This document shows, in pieces, positions 30,892-38,661 of a stretch of DNA of 38,661 nucleotides. Numbering within the stretch: position 1 is the stretch's first letter; each line of letters begins with the position of its first letter. The position numbers and the translations under genes are program-made. Origin of the DNA: Oscillospiraceae bacterium (GTDB taxonomy: Bacteria > Bacillota > Clostridia > Oscillospirales > Ruminococcaceae). The DNA lies in contig JAGAJF010000050.1 of assembly GCA_017829005.1 (NCBI GenBank), forward strand, positions 1-38,661, read 5' to 3'. The notes under the pieces are model-generated. The model searched no databases. It had not been told where the DNA came from and saw only the letters and a list, made by a program, of their open reading frames with translations.

Positions 30892-31752
30892 TCATTTCCC
30901 ACTATTGAGCAGCTTGTAAATTCGCGGAACGACCATGCTGCTGTCCTTGGGCACATCTTTAGCATGGTCATACATTATCGTGCTGTCCGAACCGCCGTCC
31001 TTGTACTCAATCAAATATTTCCTGTAGCCGCCCCGTGAGATGCCGTAATACTGAACCTCAAAGCTCTGCGCTTCGTCAAGACCGTCATATATTTCCCTCT
31101 CGGGCATATAAATGTCATTCCACTCGGTTATAAGCACCTCGTCGCAGAACTCTGTAAACTCAGCCGCCTTTTCCTCGGAAAAAACATTACTTATCCTCTC
31201 GGAAACCTGATATTCACCGTCCCGCTTGAATGAATATGTCTCAATTGCCGCCGTCCTGTTTTCCATATCCACCGTGTAAACGTAATATTTCACAGCATTG
31301 CTGCCTGTGGATATCTCAACGCTGAGACGTGAAATATCCGCCGCCGAATGGTTCTCGGACACACTTATCTCCGAGGGCTCCTCAAGCATTGTCCGAGGTG
31401 CAGAAAACGCCACCGCCGCCGTAAGCATGACCACCGCCTCAAAAACGGTTATGACTACGGAAATGAACCGTTCAGCGAAAGCATATCTGCCCTCGCCCTT
31501 TGCACGGAATTTGCAGAATTGCCCCACCGCAAACGGAGCGAGAAGAATAAATGCAGCGGCACGGGGCAGCCCTGTGTTGTCACTTCCCGCAAGAAGAATA
31601 TACAGAAGGAGATATATCATATATCCCCAGTCTATGACCGTTTGGGCTATCCTCCCCACAGGGAAAGAAGTCTTTCGGGAGACTTGAATTTCTGGGGGTC
31701 TGTTATCAACAGCAATGCTATCCGCAGACGGCTTCATAACCTTGTGTTTCAT
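30892..31752 (-). CDS. Membrane protein with large C-terminal domain, unknown
   Basis: 286 residues. Three membrane segments near 43-57, 65-79 and 95-115, then about 170 residues of soluble, beta-rich sequence (YYVYTVDMENRTAAIETYSFKRDG, FEVQYYGISRGGYRKYLIEYKDGG). No motif recognised; the C-terminal part is presumably outside the cell. It lies between fic and the small membrane protein. An AAGGGG site lies about 13 nt upstream, longer than usual; an in-frame ATG at 31737 is an alternative start. Confidence 0.65.
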   Translation of the reverse strand: MKHKVMKPSADSIAVDNRPPEIQVSRKTSFPVGRIAQTVIDWGYMIYLLLYILLAGSDNTGLPRAAAFILLAPFAVGQFCKFRAKGEGRYAFAERFISVVITVFEAVVMLTAAVAFSAPRTMLEEPSEISVSENHSAADISRLSVEISTGSNAVKYYVYTVDMENRTAAIETYSFKRDGEYQVSERISNVFSEEKAAEFTEFCDEVLITEWNDIYMPEREIYDGLDEAQSFEVQYYGISRGGYRKYLIEYKDGGSDSTIMYDHAKDVPKDSSMVVPRIYKLLNSGK

Positions 31753-31785
31753 ATACTTGCCCGTCCCCTTTTGGATTTGCTCGGT

Positions 31786-32538
31786 TTATTTTTGTCTCCC
31801 CAAAGCCCTTTGCCAGGTCTTTTCCGTCTCATATTTCAGAAACTCGTACAAAGGCAAAAGCTCCTCTTCCATGTCATATTTCTCCAAAGTCTCATAATAA
31901 AGCCGCTTGTCCTCGTCATAAATGATAACAGGCGGGTGCCCGTTTATCATCAGAAAATAGTTTAGCAAAGTCCGCCCCACACGACCGTTGCCGTCCGCAA
32001 ATGGGTGAATGTACTCAAACCTTGCGTGAAAATATGCCCCAAGCTTTAAAATATCCTTTCCCTCATTTTCGGAAAGCTCGGAAAGAAGCTGGGAAAGCTC
32101 TGTTTCCACATCTTCGGGAGCAGCACCCACTTCATTTCTGCCGGTCACATAATCGTGCTTTTTAAACTCTCCCGCCCGCTCACCGTTTTTCAGAAACCGT
32201 CCCTCGTCATAAGTTCCCGAAACGAGAATAAGGTGAATTTCCTTGATAAGCGGAATCGAAAGCGGCTCTCTCTGGATAATTTTCTCCTTGAGAAATTCAT
32301 AGCAAAGCTTCTGATTTTGCTGCTCAAAAATAGCACGAACATCTCCCGTATAACCCGAAACTCTGCCGTTTTCAAAAATCTCTCTGGTGTCGTGATATGA
32401 GATATCCTGATTTTCGATACGCCCCGAGTTGTATGCAAATAAAATGCGGAAGCTGTCAAGATGACAGTCAATATCGGAGGGCGTTTTTATATCGAATGAA
32501 CGCCATAATGAAATGGCTTTATCATAAATGCTTTCCAT
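31786..32538 (-). CDS. Fic/DOC-family AMPylase-like protein with N-terminal inhibitory motif
   Basis: 250 residues. The Fic signature is complete: HPFADGNGRVGR (178-189), so adenylyl or nucleotidyl transfer to a protein hydroxyl is expected. Near the N terminus SGRIEN (Ser38-Asn43) matches the (S/T)xxxE(G/N) inhibitory helix of class II Fic proteins, whose Glu blocks the active site until released. No separate antitoxin is needed or seen. The ATG at 32538 is 8 nt after the ftsK stop, with GAGGAG 11 nt upstream; a GTG at 32550 touches that site. Target unknown. Confidence 0.88.
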   Translation of the reverse strand: MESIYDKAISLWRSFDIKTPSDIDCHLDSFRILFAYNSGRIENQDISYHDTREIFENGRVSGYTGDVRAIFEQQNQKLCYEFLKEKIIQREPLSIPLIKEIHLILVSGTYDEGRFLKNGERAGEFKKHDYVTGRNEVGAAPEDVETELSQLLSELSENEGKDILKLGAYFHARFEYIHPFADGNGRVGRTLLNYFLMINGHPPVIIYDEDKRLYYETLEKYDMEEELLPLYEFLKYETEKTWQRALGRQK

Positions 32539-32546
32539 CGTATAAA

Positions 32547-35333
32547 TCACTCCTCAAAAGGCACATCGTCCTCCGAAACCTCCGCCGAAGCGGAAGAACC
32601 GCCGTTTCCGCTGAGCTTTCTCTGCAAAAACATCTCCCTCGTCATAAGCACCTGTCTGGGCTTAGCCCCCTCAAAGGGACCCACAACACCCAGCTCCTCA
32701 AGCTCGTCCATAATGCGGGCAGCCCTGGCATAACCAAGCTTTAGCTTTCTCTGGAAATAGGAAACGGAAACGCCCGCACCTCCTGCGTCCACCGCACATT
32801 CAATTGCACGGTCAATAACGTCCTCGTCCGAACCCTCGTAGCTCTTGCCATTGTCCTGAGGCTTCTCCTTTTCGCCCTTAGGCTGAGGAATGTTCTGCTC
32901 AATTTCCTTCATAATGTCATCGCTGTAGGTAACATCACCCGCACCGTTCTTGATGAAGTTCACCACTGCCGTGACCTCCTTGTCGGAAGTAAAGCAGTTC
33001 TGAACACGCACAGGCTTTGCATAGCCCGTAGGGAAATATAAAAGGTCGCCGTTACCCAGCAGCTTCTCGGCACCTATCTCATTGATAATAGAACGTGAGT
33101 CAATACCCGAAGCCACCTTGAGGGCAATACGTGAAGGAATGTTTGCCTTGATAAGACCCGTGATAACGTCAACCGTAGGTCTCTGGGTAGCAATAATAAG
33201 GTGCATACCCGCCGCACGTGCCATCTGAGCCAGACGGCAAATGCTGTCCTCCACCTCACCCGCCGCCGCCATCATCAGGTCGGCAAGCTCGTCAATAACG
33301 ATAACGATACGAGGGAGCGGCTCAACCCCCTCAGTCTCCGCCGCCATCTCATTGTAGCCTTTAAGGTCACGAACATTGTTGTCCGCAAAAAGCTTGTATC
33401 TCTTGAGCATTTCCTGAACCGCCCACGCCAGCGCACCTGCCGCCTTGCGGGGGTCTGTAACAACGGGAATGAGCAGATGAGGAATGCCGTCATAAATTTT
33501 AAACTCAACCACCTTCGGGTCAATAAGCACCAGCCTTACCTCGTCGGGAGTAGCATTGTAAAGAATGCTCATAATAATGCCGTTTGTGCAAACGGATTTA
33601 CCCGAACCGGTAGTACCCGCAATAATAACGTGAGGGAGCTTAGCAATGTCGCCCAGGATTATCTCGCCGTCAATATTCTTGCCCACCGCAAAGGTAAGCT
33701 TGCTCTCGGCATTTTTAAATTCCTCGGTGTCAAGCACATCACGAAGGGTAACAATATCCTTTATCTTGTTGGGGACCTCAATACCCACCGCCGCCTTGCC
33801 GGGAATGGGAGCCTGTATACGAACACCCGCCGCCGCAAGATTAAGAGCAATGTCGTCAGACAGACCGGTAATTTTGGATATCTTAACGCCCGCATTAGGC
33901 TGCAGCTCATAACGAGTTACCGTAGGACCTCTGTGAATGTCAACAATTCTCGTCATAACACCAAAGCTTTTGAGGGTCTCCACAAGAGTGTCCGCATTCT
34001 GCTTCATCTCAGCCTCTGCTTCCTCGGCATTAAGCTCATTGGAGGATTTTTTCAGAAGCTCCATAGGGGGAATGACATATTCGGCAGGAGCGGTAACATT
34101 CTCAGCGATCTCGTTCTGAATGTCCTGAGCCGTAGTCTCGGGCATATCAAGGTCCTCGTCATCGCCAATTTTGTTTGAAGCAAGAGTGGAACCCTTCACC
34201 TTGTCATTCTTTTTAAACAAAGGAATGCCCCCCGAGGATCTTGCAGGCTCATTTGCACCGCCCGAAACGGGAGCAGGCTCACCCTGAGAAACAGGCTTAG
34301 TGACCGCCTTTTTGATTATAGAAGCAAGATCGTCCTGCTTATCGGACTTGCTCTCCGCTTCATTTGCGGAAACAGCGGCAGCAGCCTTGGCAGCCTGTCT
34401 CTGAGCATTGCTTTCCTCAATGGAACGAGCAATGGCATCTGCCTCAAGCTCCACAGTGCTCTTGGGCTTCTCAGGCTCGGGAGCGACCTCCGCAGGCTTT
34501 TCTTCTATAGGCTTTGTCGCCTCGGCAGCCTTTTTCTTGCCGAAGGGCAGGGGAATGTCAATGTTGAAATCCTTCCGCTTTTCCTCGGCAGCAGCTTGGG
34601 GAACGTCCGCATTGGGAAAGCTCTTGGGCGTAGTCTGAGTATTAACGTTAACCGCCTTCTTAGGCTGCTTTTTAGCTCCCGGAGGAGGAACGAACTCCTC
34701 CACCTCCTCATACTCGGGACGGGCAGCGTCCGCAGCGGCGAAAATATTTTTAATAGCCCTGAAAACGTCCACAATAGTCTTGTTAGCAAGGAGCATGGTG
34801 AAAACAAACGCAAGGATAATAACGATAATAGCCGCACCCGTCTTGCCGAAAAGCTTGAGCAATGGAAGTGCAATAACAGCGCTGAAAAGACCGCCGCCGT
34901 GCATAGCCTTGCCGTCCTCAAAAAGGTCGGTAAGGAGCTTTCCGAAGGTAATGTCGGGGTCAATAGGTTCGGAGAAAAAAATCTGAATGACCGCACAGCA
35001 CAAGAGTACCAGCAGCAAGCCCTGGGCCACCTTGCCCGAAACGGTTTCCCTCTCGGTGTCCTTTGATATCATAACCGAAGCATAAATGAGAATGGGGGGC
35101 ACAAGCACCGCACCCACGCCGAAAAGACCTAAAATGATGTTATGTATGGCAAGCCACGCCGACTCGCCCTCGAATAGCAGAAACGCAAGAATGAGAATGC
35201 CTGCAGCGAAGATCACTGTAGACCACAGCACCCTGTCATTTGCACGCTTTGCCTCCATTTCCGCCTTGGTGGTTCTCCCTTTAGCGGAAGACCCCTTTTT
35301 ACCCGATGATGAAGCTTTTTTGGGAGCTGCCAC
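32547..35333 (-). CDS. FtsK/SpoIIIE-family DNA translocase
   Basis: 928 residues. Basic N terminus, four or five membrane segments within residues 34-185, then a long Ala/Lys/Glu-rich linker to about residue 460. The hexameric motor carries Walker A GTTGSGKS near residue 574 and Walker B IVIDELADLMM, and a C-terminal gamma winged helix (DRAIECAVDAGGAGVSVSYFQRKLKLGYARAARIMDELEELG) reads KOPS-like sequences. It pumps DNA across the septum during division or sporulation. GTG start with AAAGGAAG 8 nt upstream. The neighbouring tepA supports a SpoIIIE-like identity, but FtsK versus SpoIIIE cannot be decided by sequence alone. Confidence 0.93.
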   Translation of the reverse strand: MAAPKKASSSGKKGSSAKGRTTKAEMEAKRANDRVLWSTVIFAAGILILAFLLFEGESAWLAIHNIILGLFGVGAVLVPPILIYASVMISKDTERETVSGKVAQGLLLVLLCCAVIQIFFSEPIDPDITFGKLLTDLFEDGKAMHGGGLFSAVIALPLLKLFGKTGAAIIVIILAFVFTMLLANKTIVDVFRAIKNIFAAADAARPEYEEVEEFVPPPGAKKQPKKAVNVNTQTTPKSFPNADVPQAAAEEKRKDFNIDIPLPFGKKKAAEATKPIEEKPAEVAPEPEKPKSTVELEADAIARSIEESNAQRQAAKAAAAVSANEAESKSDKQDDLASIIKKAVTKPVSQGEPAPVSGGANEPARSSGGIPLFKKNDKVKGSTLASNKIGDDEDLDMPETTAQDIQNEIAENVTAPAEYVIPPMELLKKSSNELNAEEAEAEMKQNADTLVETLKSFGVMTRIVDIHRGPTVTRYELQPNAGVKISKITGLSDDIALNLAAAGVRIQAPIPGKAAVGIEVPNKIKDIVTLRDVLDTEEFKNAESKLTFAVGKNIDGEIILGDIAKLPHVIIAGTTGSGKSVCTNGIIMSILYNATPDEVRLVLIDPKVVEFKIYDGIPHLLIPVVTDPRKAAGALAWAVQEMLKRYKLFADNNVRDLKGYNEMAAETEGVEPLPRIVIVIDELADLMMAAAGEVEDSICRLAQMARAAGMHLIIATQRPTVDVITGLIKANIPSRIALKVASGIDSRSIINEIGAEKLLGNGDLLYFPTGYAKPVRVQNCFTSDKEVTAVVNFIKNGAGDVTYSDDIMKEIEQNIPQPKGEKEKPQDNGKSYEGSDEDVIDRAIECAVDAGGAGVSVSYFQRKLKLGYARAARIMDELEELGVVGPFEGAKPRQVLMTREMFLQRKLSGNGGSSASAEVSEDDVPFEE

Positions 35334-35406
35334 TTTTTTATCTTCCTTTCTTTTAAAAACCGTCCATATTTATATCTGAAATAGTGAATTTATGTGTATT
35401 ATTACA

Positions 35407-35435
35407 ATTATAGCACAATCGTTTCCGAAAATCAA
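35407..35435 (-). promoter_or_regulatory. Promoter of the ftsK/spoIIIE-led run
   Basis: Minus strand TTGATT (35430-35435), a 17-bp spacer and TATAAT (35407-35412) with TGC before it (extended -10). About 75 nt upstream of the GTG start. Confidence 0.75.
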
Positions 35436-35485
35436 TTGACATTTCATACGAATTTACGTCTGAAAATTCAGAACATCTGTACCAA

Positions 35486-36367
35486 TCATCCGATAATAAT
35501 GGGACTGCCTGTCACAAGCTCGTAAATTCCCACGCCAATGACCATAATACCGAGAATGAAGGTATACACCGCAAAAATGCCGAATTTGTCCGACTTCATC
35601 AGCCACTTGATAAGCCTTATGGCAAAGTAGCCAGAAACCGCCGCCACAGCCATGCCGATAAGCAGGGGAACAGGCTCAAAGCTCATATCTCCGCCGCCCA
35701 TATCCATAAGCTCGGACAAAGCCCCCGCTAAAATTACGGGAATGCCGAGAATGAAGCTGTACTCCACAGCGTCCTCTCTTTTAAGCCCCGACATCAGCCC
35801 TGCGGAAATGGTAGAACCCGATCTGGAAACACCGGGCAGCAGCGCCACGCCCTGAAAAAATCCGATAACAAGAGCGTCCGTCACCGTAGTCTCGCCGCCT
35901 GTTTTGCCGTCACCCTTCTTTGCAGTCTTACGGGCAGCCCTGTCGCCCATGGTGAGGATAGCCGCCGTGTAAAGGAAGCAGATACCCTCCGCAATAATGT
36001 CGCTGTCCGAGGAAACCGCCGTAAAGAAGTCCTTGAAGATGTAAAATGCAAACAGGGGCAGTATGGACACGATTATCATAAGTATCATACGCCTGTTTCC
36101 GTCTCCCACCTTAAAGGTGAACTTCCCCGTAAAAATATCCTTGAGCATAGCAAGCGCCTCAAGAATAAGCGCCCATATCTTCTCACGAAATGCAATGAAA
36201 ACGGCGATAAGCGTGCCGATGTGGAGAGCAATGGTGGTAAACACCGCCTCATCTCCCGTCACTCCCGTAAAATGCTGAAAAAGCGAGAGATGCCCCGAGC
36301 TTGAAACGGGCAGAAACTCTGTAGCCCCCTGAATAATTCCCTGAATGATAGCTTCAAAAATTGTCAT
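35486..36367 (-). CDS. uppP: Undecaprenyl-diphosphatase UppP (BacA)
   Basis: 293 residues, about seven to eight membrane segments. It recycles the undecaprenyl carrier lipid by dephosphorylating the diphosphate, needed for peptidoglycan and other wall polymers, and confers bacitracin resistance. Active-site motifs are EFLPVSSSGHL (Glu17, His26) and LPGVSRSGST. The hydrophilic loop at about residues 145-165 is Lys/Gly-rich. ATG at 36367 with TCCTTT complement (AAAGGA) 9 nt upstream; a TTG at 36385 is in frame. Its leader contains a hairpin and a tandem repeat. Confidence 0.95.
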   Translation of the reverse strand: MTIFEAIIQGIIQGATEFLPVSSSGHLSLFQHFTGVTGDEAVFTTIALHIGTLIAVFIAFREKIWALILEALAMLKDIFTGKFTFKVGDGNRRMILMIIVSILPLFAFYIFKDFFTAVSSDSDIIAEGICFLYTAAILTMGDRAARKTAKKGDGKTGGETTVTDALVIGFFQGVALLPGVSRSGSTISAGLMSGLKREDAVEYSFILGIPVILAGALSELMDMGGGDMSFEPVPLLIGMAVAAVSGYFAIRLIKWLMKSDKFGIFAVYTFILGIMVIGVGIYELVTGSPIIIG

Positions 36368-36387
36368 TATGTAAGATCCTTTCAAAT

Positions 36388-36403
36388 GCGGGTGACGACC
36401 CGC
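36388..36403 (-). other. Hairpin just upstream of the uppP ribosome binding site
   Basis: A perfect 6-bp GC-rich stem (GCGGGT/ACCCGC) with a GACG loop ends about 5 nt before the AAAGGA site. It could influence translation initiation of uppP. Confidence 0.5.
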
Positions 36404-36410
36404 GGCGAGA

Positions 36411-36590
36411 CGTTCTATAAGTTTATTTGGGTGTCATACTGTCGGCTCGGTAACGGCAGGCTGAGCCTGCAGCCACTCGTTCTGTAGTTTATTTGGGCGT
36501 CATACTGTCGGTTCGGTAACGGCAGGCTGAGCCTGCAGCCACTCGTTCTATAGTTTATTTGGGTGTCATACTGTCGGCTCGGTAACGGCA
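36411..36590. repeat. 66-67 bp tandem repeat, 2.7 copies
   Basis: Units begin CGTTCT at 36411, 36478 and 36544. Each contains TTTATTTGGGTGTCATACTG, a TCGG[C/T]TCGGTAACGGCA segment and, in the first two, a GCAGGCT-G-AGCCTGC palindrome. Units 1 and 2 differ by a few substitutions and one base in length; unit 3 stops at 36590 before the palindrome. It lies in the gap upstream of uppP, transcribed if the promoter is beyond it. Confidence 0.85.
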
Positions 36591-36614
36591 CATATATGTA
36601 ACCCGATAAATTGT

Positions 36615-36724
36615 TTCTTTATTCTTTTAAAGTGTAAAATGAAAAACACAGCCCATAGGACATTTTCAATTTAACACTTTAAAGAATAAAGAATAAAGAA
36701 TAAATAATAAAGAATAAATAATAA
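36615..36724. repeat. Long inverted repeat plus AATAAAG-rich microsatellite
   Basis: Arms 36615-36645 and 36663-36693 (about 31 bp each, near perfect apart from small indels) enclose a 17-nt loop. The right arm runs on into repeated AATAAAG/AATAAAT units to 36724. It sits 25 nt beyond the tepA stop, so it is transcribed as the 3' region of tepA, but there is no clean T tract for a standard terminator. Confidence 0.75.
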
Positions 36725-36749
36725 AGTTAACCGATATGTGTGCGTAACG

Positions 36750-37511
36750 TTACTTGTTCTTGTTCTCATCGGGATAACGAGGCTCACCCGTCTCAATAAG
36801 CTCATACAGCGCCTCGACAGCATCGGAAAGACCGCCCAGCCTGTCGATAAGACCCTCTTTTACCGCCGTTTCCCCGTCAATGACCGTGCCCATATCCAGC
36901 ACCAGCTCACCCGTGTTCATCATCAGCTCGGAAAACCTCTCGGGAGAGATGCGGCTGTTTCGGCACACAAAATCGGTTATCCGCTTCTGCATAGCCTCGA
37001 AATAGGAAAGGGTCTGAGGAACGCCCAGCACAAGCCCGTTCATACGCACAGGGTGAATGGTCATGGTGGCGCTGGGAACGATATAGGAAAGCTTAGCCGA
37101 TACCGCCAGCGGCACACCGATGGAGTGACCTCCGCCCAGCACCACCGAAACGGTAGGTGTCTTCATACCCGAGATAAGCTCCGCAATGGCAAGTCCTGCC
37201 TCCACATCGCCGCCCACAGTATTCAGAATAATAAGCAGCCCCTCAATGGAGCGGTCCTGCTCGATAGCCACCAGCGCAGGCATAATATGCTCGTACTTAG
37301 TGGTCTTAGTCCCCGGGGGAGCGGCGTAATGCCCCTCTATCTGCCCGATAATGGTCAGACAATGGATAAGGTGCTTGGAATTTTCCGAGACCGCCTGTCC
37401 CGCCCGTTCAATAAGTTCCGCCTTGTCGATAAGCTCGGAAGCGGCTGAGTTTTCATCGTCCTCCGTGCTTTGGCTGTATTTTTTATCCCACACCGAAAAA
37501 ACCTCCCGCAA
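36750..37511 (-). CDS. tepA: TepA/ClpP-fold protease-like protein
   Basis: 253 residues. ClpP/SppA-like crotonase-fold serine protease: [20 protein letters not shown], nucleophile Ser130 in [11 protein letters not shown], and His153 in [10 protein letters not shown]. The family name comes from Bacillus TepA (YmfB), a translocation-enhancing protein encoded next to spoIIIE, and here uppP and the ftsK/spoIIIE gene follow. Protease activity toward signal peptides or spore proteins is proposed in the family. ATG start with GCGGGAGG complement upstream (GGGAGG, about 5 nt). Confidence 0.85.
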   Translation of the reverse strand: MREVFSVWDKKYSQSTEDDENSAASELIDKAELIERAGQAVSENSKHLIHCLTIIGQIEGHYAAPPGTKTTKYEHIMPALVAIEQDRSIEGLLIILNTVGGDVEAGLAIAELISGMKTPTVSVVLGGGHSIGVPLAVSAKLSYIVPSATMTIHPVRMNGLVLGVPQTLSYFEAMQKRITDFVCRNSRISPERFSELMMNTGELVLDMGTVIDGETAVKEGLIDRLGGLSDAVEALYELIETGEPRYPDENKNK

Positions 37512-37571
37512 TTCATAATATACCTATTATCTCTGTTTAATGCGGAAATATTCCCGGGTGCATATAATTAA

Positions 37572-37600
37572 ATTATACATCACAATTTCATCAATGTCAA
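37572..37600 (-). promoter_or_regulatory. Consensus promoter of tepA
   Basis: Minus strand TTGACA (37595-37600), a 17-bp spacer and TATAAT (37572-37577). About 60 nt upstream of the ATG. Confidence 0.85.
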
Positions 37601-37882
37601 TGAATTTTTGCAGGATTGCAAGTTTATAGCTGCAAAAAATTGCATTTTTGACCAAAAAGCCTTTGGAACTGACTGAAAACCTCCCGAAGCTGCATTAAAA
37701 AACGGCGAATGTCAACCGATGCCATATTCCGTCCGAAGTCGGCAAACCGTGTAAATAAGCCGTTAAGCCAATTTTGACGAATGAGAAACGGTTTGTGTCA
37801 CGTCATGTGAAAAAAATTAAAAAAATCTTTGATTAACCGAAATATACGGGATTTGTTCTAACCCAAAATAACGCAAAAACTA

Positions 37883-37911
37883 TTGCAAAATATAATAATA
37901 CGTGATAATAT
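37883..37911 (+). promoter_or_regulatory. Likely promoter of spo0A
   Basis: TTGCAA (37883-37888), a 17-bp spacer and TAATAT (37906-37911) preceded by TGA (extended -10), about 59 nt before the ATG. No convincing sigma-H site was seen. Confidence 0.5.
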
Positions 37912-37969
37912 TATGTCAACGGGTGAATAAATCACAAGTAAAAAACATAAAAAGAAAGGAAGCAGGACA

Positions 37970-38661
37970 ATGAATGAAAAAATTAAGGTGATTATAGGAG
38001 ACGAAAGCAAGGAGTTTGGCTGTATGCTTGCAAATTCTCTGAGAGGAAGAGGATTTTTTGCGGTAACGAGAGACAGCGACGGACTTGCGCTCCTTGAAGC
38101 GATACGCAGCGAGGAGCCCGATGTGGTGATAGTTGACAGCATAATCCCGGGAATAGACGCAGCGGAGCTTATCAAGCGGTGTCAGAGCTTTGTACATAAG
38201 CCCTTTTTCATCGTCACCTCCGCCTACAGGAATATGTTTGCGGAGCGGCAGATAATGTCAATGGAGAATGCATATTTTATGCTCAAGCCCTTCGACTGCG
38301 ATATGCTGGTGAACGTTATCCGCAGCGCAGCACAGATGGAGCTGCCCCCCGACGACCCCAGACTTAAAGAGGATATGAAAATGGTGGTAACGGAAATAAT
38401 CCACCAGATAGGCATACCCGCCCACATCAAGGGCTATCATTATCTGAGAGAAGCCATACTTCTGAGCCTTGAGGACGAGGAAATGCTTGAGAGCGTAACA
38501 AAGCTTCTCTACCCCACAGTGGCAAAGCGCTTCAACACCACCGCCTCACGTGTGGAGAGGGCTATCCGCCACGCCATCGAAACTGCATGGGACAGGGGAG
38601 ATCTTGACACTATCCAGAATCTTTTCGGCTACACCGTCAGCGTAGGCAAGGGCAAGCCCAC
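37970..38661 (+). CDS. spo0A: Sporulation response regulator Spo0A, N-terminal and most of the effector domain (partial)
   Basis: The frame starts at an ATG at 37970 with AAAGGA upstream and runs off the window end; 230 codons are visible. Receiver domain: acidic pair Asp11/Glu12, phospho-acceptor Asp56 in VIVDSIIPG, conserved TS in VTSAY and Lys in LKPFD. Linker, then the Spo0A DNA-binding domain: [43 protein letters not shown], and [14 protein letters not shown], almost identical to known Spo0A. The domain's last residues are missing. Master regulator of entry into sporulation and stationary-phase genes in Clostridia; some gut relatives keep it with an unclear spore phenotype. Confidence 0.95.
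   Translation, partial: MNEKIKVIIGDESKEFGCMLANSLRGRGFFAVTRDSDGLALLEAIRSEEPDVVIVDSIIPGIDAAELIKRCQSFVHKPFFIVTSAYRNMFAERQIMSMENAYFMLKPFDCDMLVNVIRSAAQMELPPDDPRLKEDMKMVVTEIIHQIGIPAHIKGYHYLREAILLSLEDEEMLESVTKLLYPTVAKRFNTTASRVERAIRHAIETAWDRGDLDTIQNLFGYTVSVGKGKP

Larger units (their letters stand above)
37512..37969. other. Divergent region between tepA and spo0A
   Basis: 458 nt, AT-rich, no gene. It holds a consensus minus-strand promoter for tepA (37572-37600), a likely plus-strand promoter for spo0A (37883-37911), a hairpin-forming TTTTTGCAG/CTGCAAAAA dyad (37605-37613, 37630-37638) and one TGACGAA word (37775-37781) that fits the 0A-box core TGNCGAA. Confidence 0.55.

Noticed and set aside
31786-32538. 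Fic as the toxin of a two-gene toxin-antitoxin pair
   Set aside because: It carries its own inhibitory motif and no small antitoxin gene lies beside it.
33201-34178. 325-codon plus-strand frame opposite ftsK/spoIIIE
   Set aside because: Antisense shadow of the conserved motor domain; the Arg/His/Asn-rich composition is typical of such shadows.
36411-36590. CRISPR array
   Set aside because: The units are contiguous with no unique spacers, and no cas gene is nearby. This is a tandem repeat.

Overview
The window looks like a chromosome segment of a Gram-positive anaerobe of the Ruminococcus/Oscillospiraceae type (Clostridia). The evidence is purine-rich ribosome binding sites, consensus TTGACA-N17-TATAAT promoters (often with an extended -10), TTG and GTG starts, a GTP-type PEP carboxykinase, a choline/glucan-binding-repeat surface protein, a class A RNase P RNA, and Spo0A and SpoIIIE/TepA genes. 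The species assignment is an inference; no rRNA or tRNA gene is visible.

Layout. 1-873: 3' end of pckG. 1046-2619: a secreted cell-wall-binding-repeat protein and a convergent membrane-anchored lipoprotein. 2799-4685: a phosphinothricin-acetyltransferase-like GNAT, a 161-bp MITE-like element and a membrane-anchored unknown. 4748-5083: rnpB. 5225-8909: a co-directional accessory run (MazG-like, GNAT, DinB-like, a PRiA4b-domain protein, and a UPF0158/pyroglutamyl-peptidase-like fusion). 8962-9888: a LysR regulator, divergent from an SGNH hydrolase plus MetNIQ methionine importer (10201-13541). 13644-13885: a decayed lipoprotein gene interrupted by the second, inverted copy of the MITE. 14121-19709: a nine-gene sulfur operon. 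19764-23168: a sugar ABC transporter (two permeases and a binding protein, no ATPase), divergent from a LacI regulator (23682-24692). 24744-37511: a long minus-strand run (BaiN-like flavoprotein, zinc-ribbon protein, RpiR regulator, DUF3006, ComEC-like hydrolase, YgiQ radical SAM, two membrane unknowns, Fic, SpoIIIE/FtsK, UppP, TepA). 37970-end: 5' part of spo0A.

The most interesting region is 14121-19709. It encodes a MetY-type sulfhydrylase, a compact siroheme-type sulfite reductase fused to ferredoxin clusters, a TusA-like sulfur carrier, a thioredoxin with an unusual SCVPC site, a ThiS-like ubiquitin-fold protein ending GGGSL, an E1-like activating enzyme, a JAMM (Mec+/HcyD-like) protease, a thioredoxin reductase and an Rrf2 regulator. 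This fits protein-thiocarboxylate-dependent homocysteine synthesis: the JAMM protease trims the carrier to Gly-Gly, the E1 adenylates it, reduced sulfur is loaded as a thiocarboxylate, and MetY transfers the sulfur to an O-acylated homoserine. The core resembles the HcyS/HcyD/HcyF/MetY/Sir set described in Wolinella succinogenes. The TusA, thioredoxin, thioredoxin reductase and Rrf2 additions, and the nearby methionine importer, make this a self-contained sulfur assimilation island.

The other end of the window groups cell-envelope and sporulation-type genes (tepA, uppP, spoIIIE, spo0A). Non-coding structure is rich there: a 66-67 bp tandem repeat and a hairpin in the uppP leader, a long inverted repeat flanked by a TAAAGAA-type microsatellite, and likely operators in the LacI/ABC intergenic region.
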